Source of the DNA: Mesorhizobium sp. AR07
GTDB taxonomy: Bacteria; Pseudomonadota; Alphaproteobacteria; Rhizobiales; Rhizobiaceae
Length of the DNA: 64,000 nt
Assembly: GCF_024746815.1 (NCBI RefSeq)
Contig: NZ_CP080525.1
Coordinates: forward strand, 558,001 to 622,000
Direction of reading: 5' to 3'
The translations under genes and the position numbers were made by a program. A model generated the notes under the pieces. It was not told the DNA's origin. It did not search any database and worked only from the letters and a program-made list of their open reading frames with translations. This document shows, piece by piece, positions 25,014 to 33,891 of this stretch (positions within the stretch are counted from its first letter, which is position 1; each line of letters starts with the position of its first letter).

Positions 25014-25117
25014 GATTCGCGCCCCAGCGATTCGCCGTTTGCTGTTCGTTCAGCGGTGATCTAGATGCTCGAAACCCGAACTCCTGCCCCGAATCCCCGC
25101 GCTGAGTGCAATTTCAA

Positions 25118-25876
25118 ATGAGCGAACCTGTAAACCCCTCGGAAATCGACCCGGTCGAGGACGCGCCTGAGCCCCGGCGCGAGCCGGTGTTCAACCTGCC
25201 GCCGGTGGTGCTGGGGGTGATCGGCATCTGCGTGGTCGTCTTTCTGTTGCAGCAGTACGTGCTGACGCAGACGCAGCAACTGACACTGCTCTACGACGGC
25301 GCCTTCATTCCCGTTCTCTACACCGGGCAATACGGCTTCGACTGGTTCCTTTTCTCTCGCCCTTTCACTTATGCCTTCATGCATGGCGGCTTTGCCCATA
25401 TTGCCATCAACATGGTCTGGCTGGCCGCTTTCGGTTCGCCGTTGGCAAATCGCCTGGGCACGCTCCGGTTCGCACTGTTCTTTGCTGTGACCGGGCTGGC
25501 TTCGGTGGTGCTCTTCTGGGCGGTGCATCCGTACGGAGAGGCGCCGCTGGTCGGTGCGTCAGGCGCTATCTCAGGCATGATGGGGGCTGCGGCGCGTTTC
25601 GGTTTCCGCACCGACCGTTCGACCGGCAAGGCGGCTTTCGCCGGCCCTGTACTGCCGATCGCAATTGTCCTGCGCTTGCGCGGTGTCGTGATCTTCCTCG
25701 CCGTGTGGATGATCATCAACCTCGCCACCGGCCTTCTCGGCTTTGCCCCTGGAGTAAACGGCCAGATTGCCTGGGAGGCTCATATTGGAGGCTTTGTCGC
25801 CGGCTTCTTCGGCCTGCGCTTGTTTGACAGACGGCGGCAGGCGCCTGAATGGGAGACCGGCGACCGCCGCACTTGA
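25118..25876 (+). CDS. rhomboid family intramembrane serine protease
   Basis: This is a 252-residue protein with about six membrane helices after a 30-residue acidic N-terminus. The catalytic pair is visible: Ser in LVGASGAISGMMGA and His in WEAHIGGFVAGFFG; the L1-loop and first-helix landmarks FSRPFTYAFMHGGFAHIAINMVW are present. It cleaves transmembrane substrates in the inner membrane; the targets are unknown. The start is taken as ATG 25118; a GTG at 25106 is also in frame. A terminator lies about 100 bases upstream, so it has its own promoter. Confidence 0.9.
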   Translation: MSEPVNPSEIDPVEDAPEPRREPVFNLPPVVLGVIGICVVVFLLQQYVLTQTQQLTLLYDGAFIPVLYTGQYGFDWFLFSRPFTYAFMHGGFAHIAINMVWLAAFGSPLANRLGTLRFALFFAVTGLASVVLFWAVHPYGEAPLVGASGAISGMMGAAARFGFRTDRSTGKAAFAGPVLPIAIVLRLRGVVIFLAVWMIINLATGLLGFAPGVNGQIAWEAHIGGFVAGFFGLRLFDRRRQAPEWETGDRRT

Positions 25877-25963
25877 AATGCAACCGATCACGGCGCACGA
25901 TGTTCACTCTTATGTGAAAGCCGGTCAGGCAGGAAACCGGCAGGTAAAGCAGAGGAGGACGCC

Positions 25964-26395
25964 ATGACGGTTAAGGCAATTCTCGAGAAAAAAGGCCACG
26001 ACGTATTGACGCTCGGGCCGAACGAAAAGCTCAGCGAAGCCATCCGCATCCTCGCCGAACACAAGATCGGCGCACTGGTCATCACCAATGGCGATCGCAA
26101 GATCGTCGGCATTCTTTCCGAACGCGACATCGTCCGCGTCGTCGCCAGGGAAGGTGCCGCCGCGCTCGATATCGCCGTACGTTCGGCAATGACGCCGAAG
26201 GTGAAGATCTGCAATGAGAACCACACCGTCAACGAGGTGATGGAAATCATGACCCGAGGCCGCTTCCGCCATCTGCCGGTGGAAAAGAACGGCATGCTCG
26301 ATGGCATCGTTTCCATCGGCGACGTGGTCAAGCGCCGCATCGAGGATGTCGAGCGCGAGGCCGACGAGATCAGGGCCTACATCGCCACCGCTTGA
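25964..26395 (+). CDS. tandem CBS-domain protein
   Basis: This 143-residue protein consists of two CBS motifs. The first starts VKAILEKKGHDVLTLGPNEKLSEAI and runs to GILSERDIVR; the second is VRSAMTPKVKICNENHTVNEVMEIM and RFRHLPVEKNGMLDGIVSIGDVVK. It should bind an adenosine ligand and act as a regulatory module; no catalytic domain is attached. It is abundant in Rhizobiales. GAGGAGG lies 6 bases before the ATG. Confidence 0.9.
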   Translation: MTVKAILEKKGHDVLTLGPNEKLSEAIRILAEHKIGALVITNGDRKIVGILSERDIVRVVAREGAAALDIAVRSAMTPKVKICNENHTVNEVMEIMTRGRFRHLPVEKNGMLDGIVSIGDVVKRRIEDVEREADEIRAYIATA

Positions 26396-26443
26396 GCGGT
26401 GATAGGGAACCGCCGGCCGGAGAACCGACCGGCGGATCCAACG

Positions 26444-26701
26444 CTACCTGTTGTCGAGTTCGGAACGGACGAGTTCGAGCCTGCGCCGGGTGATGCGGTA
26501 AGGCCCGCCGCCCGACGAGGAAACCGCCTTCTTGCGTTTCAGTTTGCGAAACAGGTCGAGATCGACGCCCGGATAGTGCCAGCCGTCACGGGTCAGGCAT
26601 TTGACGGAGGGGATCCGCTTTTTGTCGTTCTTTTCGATTTCAATGCATCCGCCCTGCGCGAGCAGGTGCAGGATGCGCTGTTCAGTGCGCGAAATATCCA
26701 T
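26444..26701 (-). CDS. yjhX: YjhX/TopAI-type toxin-like protein
   Basis: This is an 85-residue protein aligning by eye with E. coli YjhX (TopAI, an inhibitor of topoisomerase I) along its whole length: MDISRTEQRILHLLAQGG at the start, a central VKCLTRDGWHY, FRKLKRKKAVSSSGGGPYRIT and the terminal RSELDNR. In E. coli the antitoxin is the adjacent acetyltransferase YjhQ; no such gene is next to this one. A GNAT gene exists at 28496-28984 but is separated by gatB and lies on the other strand. Chromosomal orphans of this family may have a regulatory role rather than act as toxins (inference). Confidence 0.8.
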   Translation of the reverse strand: MDISRTEQRILHLLAQGGCIEIEKNDKKRIPSVKCLTRDGWHYPGVDLDLFRKLKRKKAVSSSGGGPYRITRRRLELVRSELDNR

Positions 26702-26721
26702 TGGAGAGTTTCCGGGAAAAC

Positions 26722-26920
26722 AAAAAATGCCGCCGCCGCGAAGCTTCGCGGCACGGGGTTTCAGGTTTTCTGCCCTGCCTCGTTACGAGGTCAGGGCCTT
26801 ACCGGGACTGAGCGTAAGTGGACATCCACTCTCCATTGGGACGAGTGTCCCACAGGCGAAGGCGGCTGAAAAGGCCAGTCCGCTGCTTTGCGCTTGTCTC
26901 TTTTGGCGGTTTGCACTAGC
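26722..26920 (-). ncRNA. candidate structured RNA in the yjhX-gatB gap
   Basis: On the minus strand this gap holds several strong hairpins: GCCCTG with CAGGGC enclosing CCTCG-TAACG-AGG (about 26778-26804), then an 18-base palindrome GCCGCGAAGCTTCGCGGC (26735-26752) followed 7 bases later by six Ts (26727-26722). That reads as an independently terminated RNA just before yjhX, or a yjhX leader. It does not match the SRP, tmRNA or RNase P signatures I know. The 5' end is unknown. Confidence 0.35.
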
Positions 26921-26991
26921 CAATGACCTTCACGTTGGACGTGAAATTCACGTTCAAACGTGAGTTCAGTCACCGCAATTCGCAGGCCATC

Positions 26992-28491
26992 ATGACACTC
27001 ATCGACACCCGAACGCCCGACGCGAAACGCCTGATCCCGGGTGCCACCGGCGACTGGGAGATCATCATCGGTCTCGAGGTCCATGCCCAGATCACCTCGG
27101 AAGCAAAGCTGTTTTCCGGCGCCTCGACCGCCTTTGGCGCCGCACCCAATGCCAATGTCAGCCTGGTCGATGCGGCAATGCCCGGCATGCTGCCGGTCAT
27201 CAACGAGGAATGCGTCAAGCAGGCGATCCGCACCGGCCTTGGTCTGAGGGCGCAGATCAACCACAAGTCCGTCTTCGACCGGAAGAACTACTTCTATCCG
27301 GATTTGCCGCAGGGCTATCAGATATCGCAGTTCAAGCAGCCAATCGTCGGCGAGGGCACGGTGATCGTCTCGGTCGGCCCGGATCGTCAGGGCGAATTCG
27401 AGGACATCGAGGTCGGCATCGAGCGGCTGCATCTGGAACAGGATGCCGGCAAGTCGATGCACGACCAGCATCCGACCATGTCCTATGTCGACCTCAACCG
27501 GTCCGGCGTGGCGCTGATGGAGATCGTTTCCAAGCCGGATATGCGCTCGGCCGATGAAGCCAAGGCCTACGTCACCAAGCTGCGCACAATCGTGCGCTAT
27601 CTCGGCACCTGCGACGGCAACATGGACGAAGGCTCGATGCGCGCCGACGTCAACGTGTCGGTGCGCAAGCCGGGCGGCGAGTTCGGCACGCGCTGCGAGA
27701 TCAAGAACGTCAACTCGATCCGCTTCATCGGCCAGGCCATCGACTATGAGGCGCGCCGGCAGGTCGCCATTCTGGAGGATGGCGGCAAGATCGATCAGGA
27801 AACGCGCCTGTTCGACGCCGTCAAGGGTGAGACACGCTCGATGCGCTCCAAGGAAGAGGCGCACGACTACCGCTATTTCCCTGATCCCGATCTCTTGCCG
27901 CTGGAATTCGACCAGGCCTATGTCGACGCGCTGGCGAAGGAATTGCCGGAACTGCCGGATGACAAGAAGGCGCGGCTGATCGCTTCGGTCGGTCTGTCGA
28001 CCTACGATGCTTCGATCCTGGTTTCGGAAAAGCCGATCGCCGACTATTTCGAGAAGGTGGCCGCCGGCCGCGACGGCAAGCTGGCCGCCAACTGGGTCAT
28101 CAACGATCTGCTCGGGCAATTGAACAAGGCCGGCAAGGACATTGAAAATGCTCCGGTTTCGCCCGACCAGCTGGGCGCGGTGATTGACCTGATCAAGGAT
28201 GGCACCATTTCCGGCAAGATCGCCAAGGACCTGTTCGAGATCGTCTGGAACGAGGGCGGCGACCCACGCCAATTGGTCGAGAGCCGCGGCATGAAGCAGG
28301 TCACCGACACCGGCGCCATCGAGAAGGCAGTCGATGAGGTGATCGCTGCCAACCCAGACAAGGTCGAGCAGGCGCGCGCCAAGCCGAGCATGGCGGGCTG
28401 GTTCGTCGGCCAGGTGATGAAGGCGACCGGCGGCAAGGCCAATCCGCAAGCGGTCAACGATCTCGTCAAGGCCAAGCTGGGCATCGAGTAA
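26992..28491 (+). CDS. gatB: Asp-tRNA(Asn)/Glu-tRNA(Gln) amidotransferase subunit B
   Basis: This 499-residue subunit of GatCAB recognises misacylated tRNA and activates the acyl group. Family blocks are present: [24 protein letters not shown], the [17 protein letters not shown] signature, [34 protein letters not shown], the C-terminal cradle and the YqeY-like tail ending [12 protein letters not shown]. The start at 26992 gives normal length; the frame opens at 26923. gatA and gatC are not in the window. Confidence 0.95.
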   Translation: MTLIDTRTPDAKRLIPGATGDWEIIIGLEVHAQITSEAKLFSGASTAFGAAPNANVSLVDAAMPGMLPVINEECVKQAIRTGLGLRAQINHKSVFDRKNYFYPDLPQGYQISQFKQPIVGEGTVIVSVGPDRQGEFEDIEVGIERLHLEQDAGKSMHDQHPTMSYVDLNRSGVALMEIVSKPDMRSADEAKAYVTKLRTIVRYLGTCDGNMDEGSMRADVNVSVRKPGGEFGTRCEIKNVNSIRFIGQAIDYEARRQVAILEDGGKIDQETRLFDAVKGETRSMRSKEEAHDYRYFPDPDLLPLEFDQAYVDALAKELPELPDDKKARLIASVGLSTYDASILVSEKPIADYFEKVAAGRDGKLAANWVINDLLGQLNKAGKDIENAPVSPDQLGAVIDLIKDGTISGKIAKDLFEIVWNEGGDPRQLVESRGMKQVTDTGAIEKAVDEVIAANPDKVEQARAKPSMAGWFVGQVMKATGGKANPQAVNDLVKAKLGIE

Positions 28492-28495
28492 GGCG

Positions 28496-28984
28496 GTGTT
28501 CGTCCGCACCGCAGGCGAACGTGACCTTGCCGCAGTGCGGGCGCTGCTGGTCGAAACCTGGCATGCGACCTATGACGCCATCTATGGTGCCTCTGAGGTG
28601 ACCGAGATCACCGATGAATGGCACTCGATCGCTTCGCTCCGCTCGCGGCTGACACGGCCGAATTCGGAATTCCTGGTTGCCGACGACGGCAAGCGGATCG
28701 GCGGCATGGCATACGCTGCCGCCACCGCCGACGCGAAGATCATCCTGTTGAACCAGCTTTACGTGCTTCCGGCCTGTCAGAGGCGAGGGATCGGGCAAGC
28801 ACTGCTGGAGGAGATCGAGGCCAGTTTCCCGGAAGCCCGAACGCTGCGTGTCGAGGTGGAGGAAGCCAATGGCGGCGCCATCGCCTTCTACCGATCGAAG
28901 GGGTTTTTGCCTGCCGGCAATGCCGCGGATCCGCGCGAGACCTCAAGGCCGACGACGCTGAGTTTCGAGAAGCCCCTCGGATAG
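28496..28984 (+). CDS. GNAT family N-acetyltransferase
   Basis: This 162-residue protein starts with GTG, 4 bases after the gatB stop, and is probably cotranscribed. GNAT motif A is clear: LLNQLYVLPACQRRGIGQALLEEI with the Q/RxxGxG/A acetyl-CoA loop, followed by LRVEVEEANGGAIAFYRSKGF (motif B). The N-terminal VRTAGERDLAAVRALLVETW is typical. The substrate is unknown. Confidence 0.85.
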   Translation: MFVRTAGERDLAAVRALLVETWHATYDAIYGASEVTEITDEWHSIASLRSRLTRPNSEFLVADDGKRIGGMAYAAATADAKIILLNQLYVLPACQRRGIGQALLEEIEASFPEARTLRVEVEEANGGAIAFYRSKGFLPAGNAADPRETSRPTTLSFEKPLG

Positions 28985-29110
28985 GCCGCTGCCGGAGCGC
29001 CCGGCCAGCAATTGTCTCGCGTTTTTGATTTGACCGGCCCCCGCAGCCGTATCAACGCTGCCTGAGCCTGCGTCCGCATTCACGGACGCGATGGCGCAAG
29101 GGGGGATTTC

Positions 29111-29809
29111 ATGCCGAGCTTACCGGAACTGATGCCGACACAGGCGTCGAACGAAACCTTTGGTGGCGTCACCTATCACATCGCTGGCGAGCTGGTGCCG
29201 GTGCTTTCGGTCGATGTGACGCGCATGCCTGTCTATTTCGAGCACCACATCCTGCTGTGGAAGAATTCCACCATAACCATCGGCCTGAAATCGCTGAAAG
29301 GAGCGCTGAAGCGCATGATGGCCGGCATGCAGATCTTCGTCACCGAAGCATCGGGGGCGGGCATCATCGCCTTCAGCCGCGATGGGCCTGGCCATATCGT
29401 GCCGATCCATCTCAGGCGTGGCGAGGAGATCCAGGTGCGCGAGCACCAGTTTCTCGCCGCCACCGGCAATGTCGACTACACTTTCGAGCGCGTGCGCGGC
29501 ATGGCGACAATGCTGTTCGGCCAGAGCGGCTTCTTCATCGACCGTTTTCGCGGCGATGCCGGCGACGGCATCGTCTGGCTGCACGGCTATGGCAACGTCT
29601 TCGAGAAAACGCTCGCCGCTGGCGAAACCATCGACATCGAACCTGGTGGCTGGCTGTTCAAGGATGTCTCGGTCAGGATGGAAACCAAGATCGATCGCTT
29701 GTCGAGCGGCTTCTTCGGCGCCAACATGAATTTCATCGTCAACCGTTTCACCGGACCGGGCCGGGTCGGCATCCAGTCGATGTATCTGCATATGCCGACC
29801 GAGGAATAG
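29111..29809 (+). CDS. AIM24/TIGR00266 family protein
   Basis: This 232-residue all-beta protein has repeated Gly-rich strands as in the AIM24 family: VEHHILLWKN-like FEHHILLWKNSTITIGLKSLKG, MQIFVTEASGAGIIAFSRDGPGHIVPI, VREHQFLAATGNVDYTFER, WLHGYGNVFEKTLAAGETIDIEPGGW and the closing LMNRF-like NFIVNRFTGPGRVGIQSMYLHMP. Bacterial members have no assigned function. GGGGGGA lies 7 bases before the ATG. Confidence 0.85.
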   Translation: MPSLPELMPTQASNETFGGVTYHIAGELVPVLSVDVTRMPVYFEHHILLWKNSTITIGLKSLKGALKRMMAGMQIFVTEASGAGIIAFSRDGPGHIVPIHLRRGEEIQVREHQFLAATGNVDYTFERVRGMATMLFGQSGFFIDRFRGDAGDGIVWLHGYGNVFEKTLAAGETIDIEPGGWLFKDVSVRMETKIDRLSSGFFGANMNFIVNRFTGPGRVGIQSMYLHMPTEE

Positions 29810-29908
29810 GACTGACATCACCCAAAATTGCTGGCGTCATCGGTTTCGAACCAGGCGATGCGTCATCCCGGCATTTGCTGTGCCGGCTTACGACGGGTAT
29901 GCAGGAGC

Positions 29909-30253
29909 ATGATCAAACTGTCCCGCATTGCAGCGCTGGCGCTGCTCGCCATCATCGTTTTCGCAACCTTGTCGCCGATCCAGATGCGGCCGCACATAGC
30001 CCCGGCAAATGTTGAACGCGCCTTGGCCTACGTGTTGCTGGGCTTGGCTATGGCGCTCGGCTTCCCCAACCGTCTGTATCAAACCGTGATCTTTGTGGTT
30101 GTGATCGCAGGCGTACTGGAATTGCTTCAGATCATCGATCCCGGTCGCCACGCACGCCTTATCGACGCACTCGTGAAAGCCTTTGCTGGGGTTATTGGGA
30201 TCGTTGTGGGGCAACTATTGGTCAGGAGCAGCCGACGAATTGGAGAGAAGTAG
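29909..30253 (+). CDS. VanZ-like membrane protein
   Basis: This is a 114-residue protein with three or four membrane helices: LSRIAALALLAIIVFATLSP, ALAYVLLGLAMALGFP, VIFVVVIAGVLELLQIIDPGRHARLIDALVK and a final GVIGIVVGQLL. The E-x-x-Q-x-x-x-PGR-x-x-x-x-D motif of the VanZ-like family is intact. The role in non-resistant bacteria is unknown. AGGAG lies just before the ATG, with an unusually short spacing. Confidence 0.8.
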   Translation: MIKLSRIAALALLAIIVFATLSPIQMRPHIAPANVERALAYVLLGLAMALGFPNRLYQTVIFVVVIAGVLELLQIIDPGRHARLIDALVKAFAGVIGIVVGQLLVRSSRRIGEK

Positions 30254-30363
30254 GCGCGGCAGCAAACCGCCGCAATGCCGCCAGCCTGGAAGTTTGCGGG
30301 CACGTCAACCTTGGCCGGCCCAGTCTGTCAGGTCGGGAACGCGCTGATGAAAATTTCCAGCTT

Positions 30364-31215
30364 TTATGCCCAGGGAACGTCCACATTGTCGATCAGCCTG
30401 GTCTTGCCGAGCCAGGCCGCGGCGAGCAAGCGCCCTTCACGATCCCGACGCCATGGCGCGAGCGTCAGGCTTTCGCGCGCCTCGACATAGTCGACCTCGC
30501 GGAAGCCGGCCGCGATCAGGGCGTGCCTGGCCTCGGCGGTCGCACCGTTCTGGTCGGCGCCGGCCGCCAGAGCTGCGGCCGTCTTTCTCAGGATCACGTT
30601 GAACTGGCGCGCGATCTCGAGCTCGGCTTCGCCGAGATAGGCGTTGCGTGACGACATGGCGAGACCGTGTTCGTCGCGTATCGTCGGTGCGCCGATGATT
30701 TCGACGGGCAGATCCAGGTCGCGGCAGAGCTGCCTGACGACGCAAAGCTGCTGGTAGTCCTTCTCGCCGAAGACCGCGCAGTCAGGGGTTGCCTGCAGGA
30801 AAAGCTTTGCCACCACGGTGGCGACGCCATCGAAAAAGGTTGGCCGAAAGTCCGATTCGAGCCCGGCGGAGGGGCCGCCGACCGAGATTTCTGTTGCAAA
30901 CCCAGTGGGATACATTTCGCCGACTGTCGGCGTGAAGGCCAGGTCGGCCCTGGCCATTCCCAGCCGGTCGAGGTCGTGGGCGAGTTGGCGCGGGTACTTG
31001 TCGAGGTCTTCCGTCGGCGCGAACTGCGTCGGGTTGACGAAGATCGACACGACGCAGCGCTCGGCTCGTTCGAGTGCGATTCTGACCAGCGAGATGTGCC
31101 CGTCATGCAGCGCACCCATGGTCGGCACCATGGCGACACGAAGGCCGTCGCGCCGCCAGTGGCGGATTTCCGCGCGCAGCGCGGCAACGTTGTCGACGAC
31201 GATGGGCCGGCTCAT
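30364..31215 (-). CDS. panC: pantothenate synthetase
   Basis: This 283-residue enzyme joins pantoate and beta-alanine with ATP. Visible are VPTMGALHDGHISLVR (the HxGH nucleotide motif), VSIFVNPTQFAPTEDLDKYPR, FGEKDYQQLCVVRQL and the KMSKS-like MSSRNAYL. Length is normal. It overlaps panB by 4 bases (ATGA) as the second gene of the operon. Confidence 0.95.
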   Translation of the reverse strand: MSRPIVVDNVAALRAEIRHWRRDGLRVAMVPTMGALHDGHISLVRIALERAERCVVSIFVNPTQFAPTEDLDKYPRQLAHDLDRLGMARADLAFTPTVGEMYPTGFATEISVGGPSAGLESDFRPTFFDGVATVVAKLFLQATPDCAVFGEKDYQQLCVVRQLCRDLDLPVEIIGAPTIRDEHGLAMSSRNAYLGEAELEIARQFNVILRKTAAALAAGADQNGATAEARHALIAAGFREVDYVEARESLTLAPWRRDREGRLLAAAWLGKTRLIDNVDVPWA

Positions 31216-32054
31216 GTCTTGTCCTTGCCTGTCGCGGCCGAAAAGACATGTCCAGGGCCTGGGAATGTCCGGCTTCGCACCTCGGATGCGTAGCTTTCGG
31301 CGGCATGCGCGATGACGCTGCGCAGATCGGCATACTCCTTGACGAATTTCGGCACCCGGTCGACGGTCAGCCCGATCATGTCGTCGATGACCAGGATCTG
31401 GCCGTCGCAGTCGCCGCTGGCGCCGATGCCGATGGTTGGGATGGCGATGCGGCGGGTGATGTCGGCGGCGACGGTCTCGATCGTGCCTTCGATGACCACC
31501 GAGAACGCGCCGGCGCCTTCGACCGCGAGCGCATCGGCAAACAGTGCGGCGACAGTCTCGTCCGTGCGGCCCTTGATCTTATAGCCGCCGTCCTTCTCCA
31601 CCGATTGCGGCAGCAGGCCGATATGTCCCATCACCGGAATGCCGGTTGCGACGATGGCGGCGATCTGCCCGGCCATGTCGACGCCGCCTTCCAGTTTCAC
31701 CGCCTGGCAGCCGGTTTCGTCGACGATCCGCCGCGCCGAGGCAACGGCTAGTGCCGCCGAGTCTTCATAGGTGCCGGCCGGCATGTCGACGACGACGCAG
31801 GCCTTGGCCGAGCCGCGCATCACCGCTTGCCCATGCGCGATCATCATGTCGAGCGAGGCGCCCAGCGTCGTCTTGTGGCCGTGCAGCACCATGGCGACGC
31901 TGTCGCCAACCAGGAGCAGATCGACATGGTCGTCGAGCAAGCGGGCGATGGGATAGGTGTAAGCGGTGAGGCAGACAATCGGCGTGCCGCCCTTGCGACG
32001 GCGAATCAGGTCGGCGCTGATGCGAATGTCGGTGGTCGGCAATTCCGTGGCCAA
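31212..32054 (-). CDS. panB: 3-methyl-2-oxobutanoate hydroxymethyltransferase
   Basis: This 280-residue TIM-barrel enzyme makes ketopantoate from 2-oxoisovalerate and methylene-THF. Visible are PIVCLTAYTYPIARLLDDH, LLLVGDSVAMVLHGH (the metal-binding Asp), VVDMPAGTY, AVKLEGG and GIPVMGHIGLLPQS. Its stop overlaps the panC start, so panBC form one operon. Confidence 0.95.
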   Translation of the reverse strand: MATELPTTDIRISADLIRRRKGGTPIVCLTAYTYPIARLLDDHVDLLLVGDSVAMVLHGHKTTLGASLDMMIAHGQAVMRGSAKACVVVDMPAGTYEDSAALAVASARRIVDETGCQAVKLEGGVDMAGQIAAIVATGIPVMGHIGLLPQSVEKDGGYKIKGRTDETVAALFADALAVEGAGAFSVVIEGTIETVAADITRRIAIPTIGIGASGDCDGQILVIDDMIGLTVDRVPKFVKEYADLRSVIAHAAESYASEVRSRTFPGPGHVFSAATGKDKT

Positions 32055-32280
32055 TCGTCACCTCCTTCGGCCTGTCGCCGGTTGGATACCGGCTCGGCCG
32101 CGCAAGCTTTAGAAAGACCGCGAAGGCTTGGCAAGCGCGCATCCCGCGGTGAAGAAAATCACGGGCTTGTGTCGGCTTTCCGGCAAGCCATTCGAGCGCT
32201 CCGTGTGGCAAAACCCTTGCCTTCCCGATGGCCTGACGCCATAAGCAGGAAACGGGCGCCGTCGGCGCGAGGGTTTTGAG

Positions 32281-32679
32281 ATGAAGACTTTCCTTACGCA
32301 GTTTTTCACCTGGTGGAACAGCCAGACGCTGGGAACGCGCCTGCACACCTGGCGGCATGGCAAGAAGGTCGGCCAGGACGAGACCGGCAATGTCTATTAC
32401 GAGGGCGGCATCGATTCGGAAGGCCGCACGCGCCGCTGGGTCATCTACCGCAACTATTCGGAAGCTTCGGCCATACCGCCGGGCTGGCACGGCTGGATGC
32501 ATCACCGTGTCGACGTCGCGCCGCCCAGCGAGGACTATAAGCCGCGCGACTGGCAAAAGCCGCATCAGCCCAATCTGACCGGCAGCCCAGCAGCCTATCG
32601 CCCGAAGGGCTCGGTGCTGACCAATCAGCATCGCCCGCAGGTTACCGGCGACTACGACGCCTGGACACCGGGGTCGTAA
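32281..32679 (+). CDS. NDUFA12-like complex I accessory subunit
   Basis: This 132-residue protein matches the NDUFA12/B17.2 family found in alphaproteobacterial and mitochondrial NADH:ubiquinone oxidoreductase: FFTWWNSQTLGTRLHTWRHG, VGQDETGNVYYEGG, RRWVIYRNYSEASAIPPGWHGWMHH and the Pro-rich YKPRDWQKPHQPNLTGS. It acts at the membrane/peripheral-arm junction of complex I. Its pairing with DUF2155 and aat nearby is common in Rhizobiales. Confidence 0.92.
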   Translation: MKTFLTQFFTWWNSQTLGTRLHTWRHGKKVGQDETGNVYYEGGIDSEGRTRRWVIYRNYSEASAIPPGWHGWMHHRVDVAPPSEDYKPRDWQKPHQPNLTGSPAAYRPKGSVLTNQHRPQVTGDYDAWTPGS

Positions 32680-32820
32680 CGGCCCCGACTTGTAACAACG
32701 CAAGGTGCAGGCCGGTCCTTTATCGCCACAATTGGTGTTTAGCTGCTTGCTGATCAGAAAACGGCGACTAGCCTTGGTGATCGACAGAATCGCCCGGGCG
32801 CGAACCACCGGTACCCCTAG

Positions 32821-33396
32821 ATGAGATTTTTCAACCTGATATCGACGGGCGGCCTGACGCTAGCCGCCGGCCTGGCCGTCAGCACCGCGGCCTTTGCCGC
32901 TTCGCCCGCACCCGCTGCGCCGGCGCCCGCACCGGCGGCGCCCGCCGGATCGGATCGCATCACCAATCCCATCGCGGAATTCGCCGGCATCGACAAGATC
33001 ACCGGCCGCATCATTACCTTCGATGTCTATATCGACGAGACGGTGCAGTTCGGCGCTTTGCAGGTGACGCCGCGCATCTGCTATTCGCGGCCGCAGACCG
33101 AGGAGCCGAAGACCGATTCCTTTGTCGAGGTCGACGAGATCACGCTCGACCGCAAGATCCGCCGCATCTTCACCGGCTGGATGTTCGCCGAAAGCCCCGG
33201 CCTCAACGCCGTCGAACATGCCGTCTATGACGTCTGGCTGAAGGAATGCAAGCAGAAGTCCGACGTACCGGCACCCGACGCCCCCAAGGCGGGCGCGACC
33301 AAGGCTGACGCTTCGAAGCCCGCCGCGGCCAAGCCGAAGCCTGCTGCCACTCCGGCACAGCCGGATGCCACGGAACCTGACACAACCGCCAACTGA
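32821..33396 (+). CDS. DUF2155 domain exported protein
   Basis: This is a 191-residue protein. The signal peptide ends near AFAASPA; an Ala/Pro linker follows. The DUF2155 domain (residues 48-140) has FAGIDKITGRIITFDVYIDETVQFGAL, CYSRPQTEEPKTDSFVEVDE, IFTGWMFAESPGLNAVEHAVYDVWLKEC. The last 50 residues are Lys/Ala/Pro-rich and disordered. Function is unknown. The gene is typically next to the NDUFA12-like gene, as here. Confidence 0.9.
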   Translation: MRFFNLISTGGLTLAAGLAVSTAAFAASPAPAAPAPAPAAPAGSDRITNPIAEFAGIDKITGRIITFDVYIDETVQFGALQVTPRICYSRPQTEEPKTDSFVEVDEITLDRKIRRIFTGWMFAESPGLNAVEHAVYDVWLKECKQKSDVPAPDAPKAGATKADASKPAAAKPKPAATPAQPDATEPDTTAN

Positions 33397-33472
33397 TCCG
33401 CCGGAACTGTCCTGGGCCACCATGCGTTTAGGCCACGGACGATGCGCATCCATGCGCCTGGAGGATTTTTCG

Positions 33473-33859
33473 ATGTCAGACAGCAAGCGGATCACGGCCA
33501 GCAAGAAAGAGCTGCTGGAGCTCGAAAGGGGATTCTGGACGGGCGACGCGGCCTACTATGCGGCCAATGCCGACACCGAGTGCCTGGTGGCGTTTCCGCA
33601 GATGGCAAAGGCGATGGACAATGCCGATCTCGCCAAGACCGCAACCAAGCCCAACCGCTGGCGCGACCTCGACATCGAGCTGAAGGGAATAATCGAGCCG
33701 GGCAGCGATATCATCATGCTGACTTACGAGGCGCGGGCAACGCGGGAGAACGGCGAACCCTACGCCGCACTTGTCAGCACCGGCTACGTTCATCGCGTCA
33801 ACGGCTGGAAAATGATGTTCCATTCGCAGACGCCTTTGGAGACCGCTGCGAAAGGTTGA
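33473..33859 (+). CDS. NTF2-like (DUF4440-type) protein
   Basis: This is a 128-residue protein with the NTF2-like cone fold: an N-terminal helix SKKELLELERGFWTGDAAYYAANADTECLV, then the strands LDIELKGIIEPGSDIIMLTYEARATRENGEPYAALVSTGYV and VNGWKMMFHSQTP. Such proteins bind small ligands or act as isomerase-like enzymes; no catalytic set is clear here. GGAGG lies 8 bases before the ATG. Confidence 0.8.
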   Translation: MSDSKRITASKKELLELERGFWTGDAAYYAANADTECLVAFPQMAKAMDNADLAKTATKPNRWRDLDIELKGIIEPGSDIIMLTYEARATRENGEPYAALVSTGYVHRVNGWKMMFHSQTPLETAAKG

Positions 33860-33891
33860 TGCAATCGGGACAGGTCGGCCCGGCAGATCGT

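Noticed and set aside
24889..25064. Short plus-strand frame starting ATGGCACATAAG
   Set aside because: A strong intrinsic terminator lies inside it, so the transcript would end before the stop codon.
26722..26920. Signal recognition particle RNA
   Set aside because: The conserved GGTCAGGTCCGGAAGGA-type tetraloop region is absent.
26791..28509. 572-codon minus-strand frame opposite gatB
   Set aside because: Antisense of GatB with no motif or ribosome site.
28496..28984. GNAT gene as the YjhQ antitoxin of the YjhX homologue
   Set aside because: Opposite strand, separated by gatB, and apparently an operon partner of gatB.
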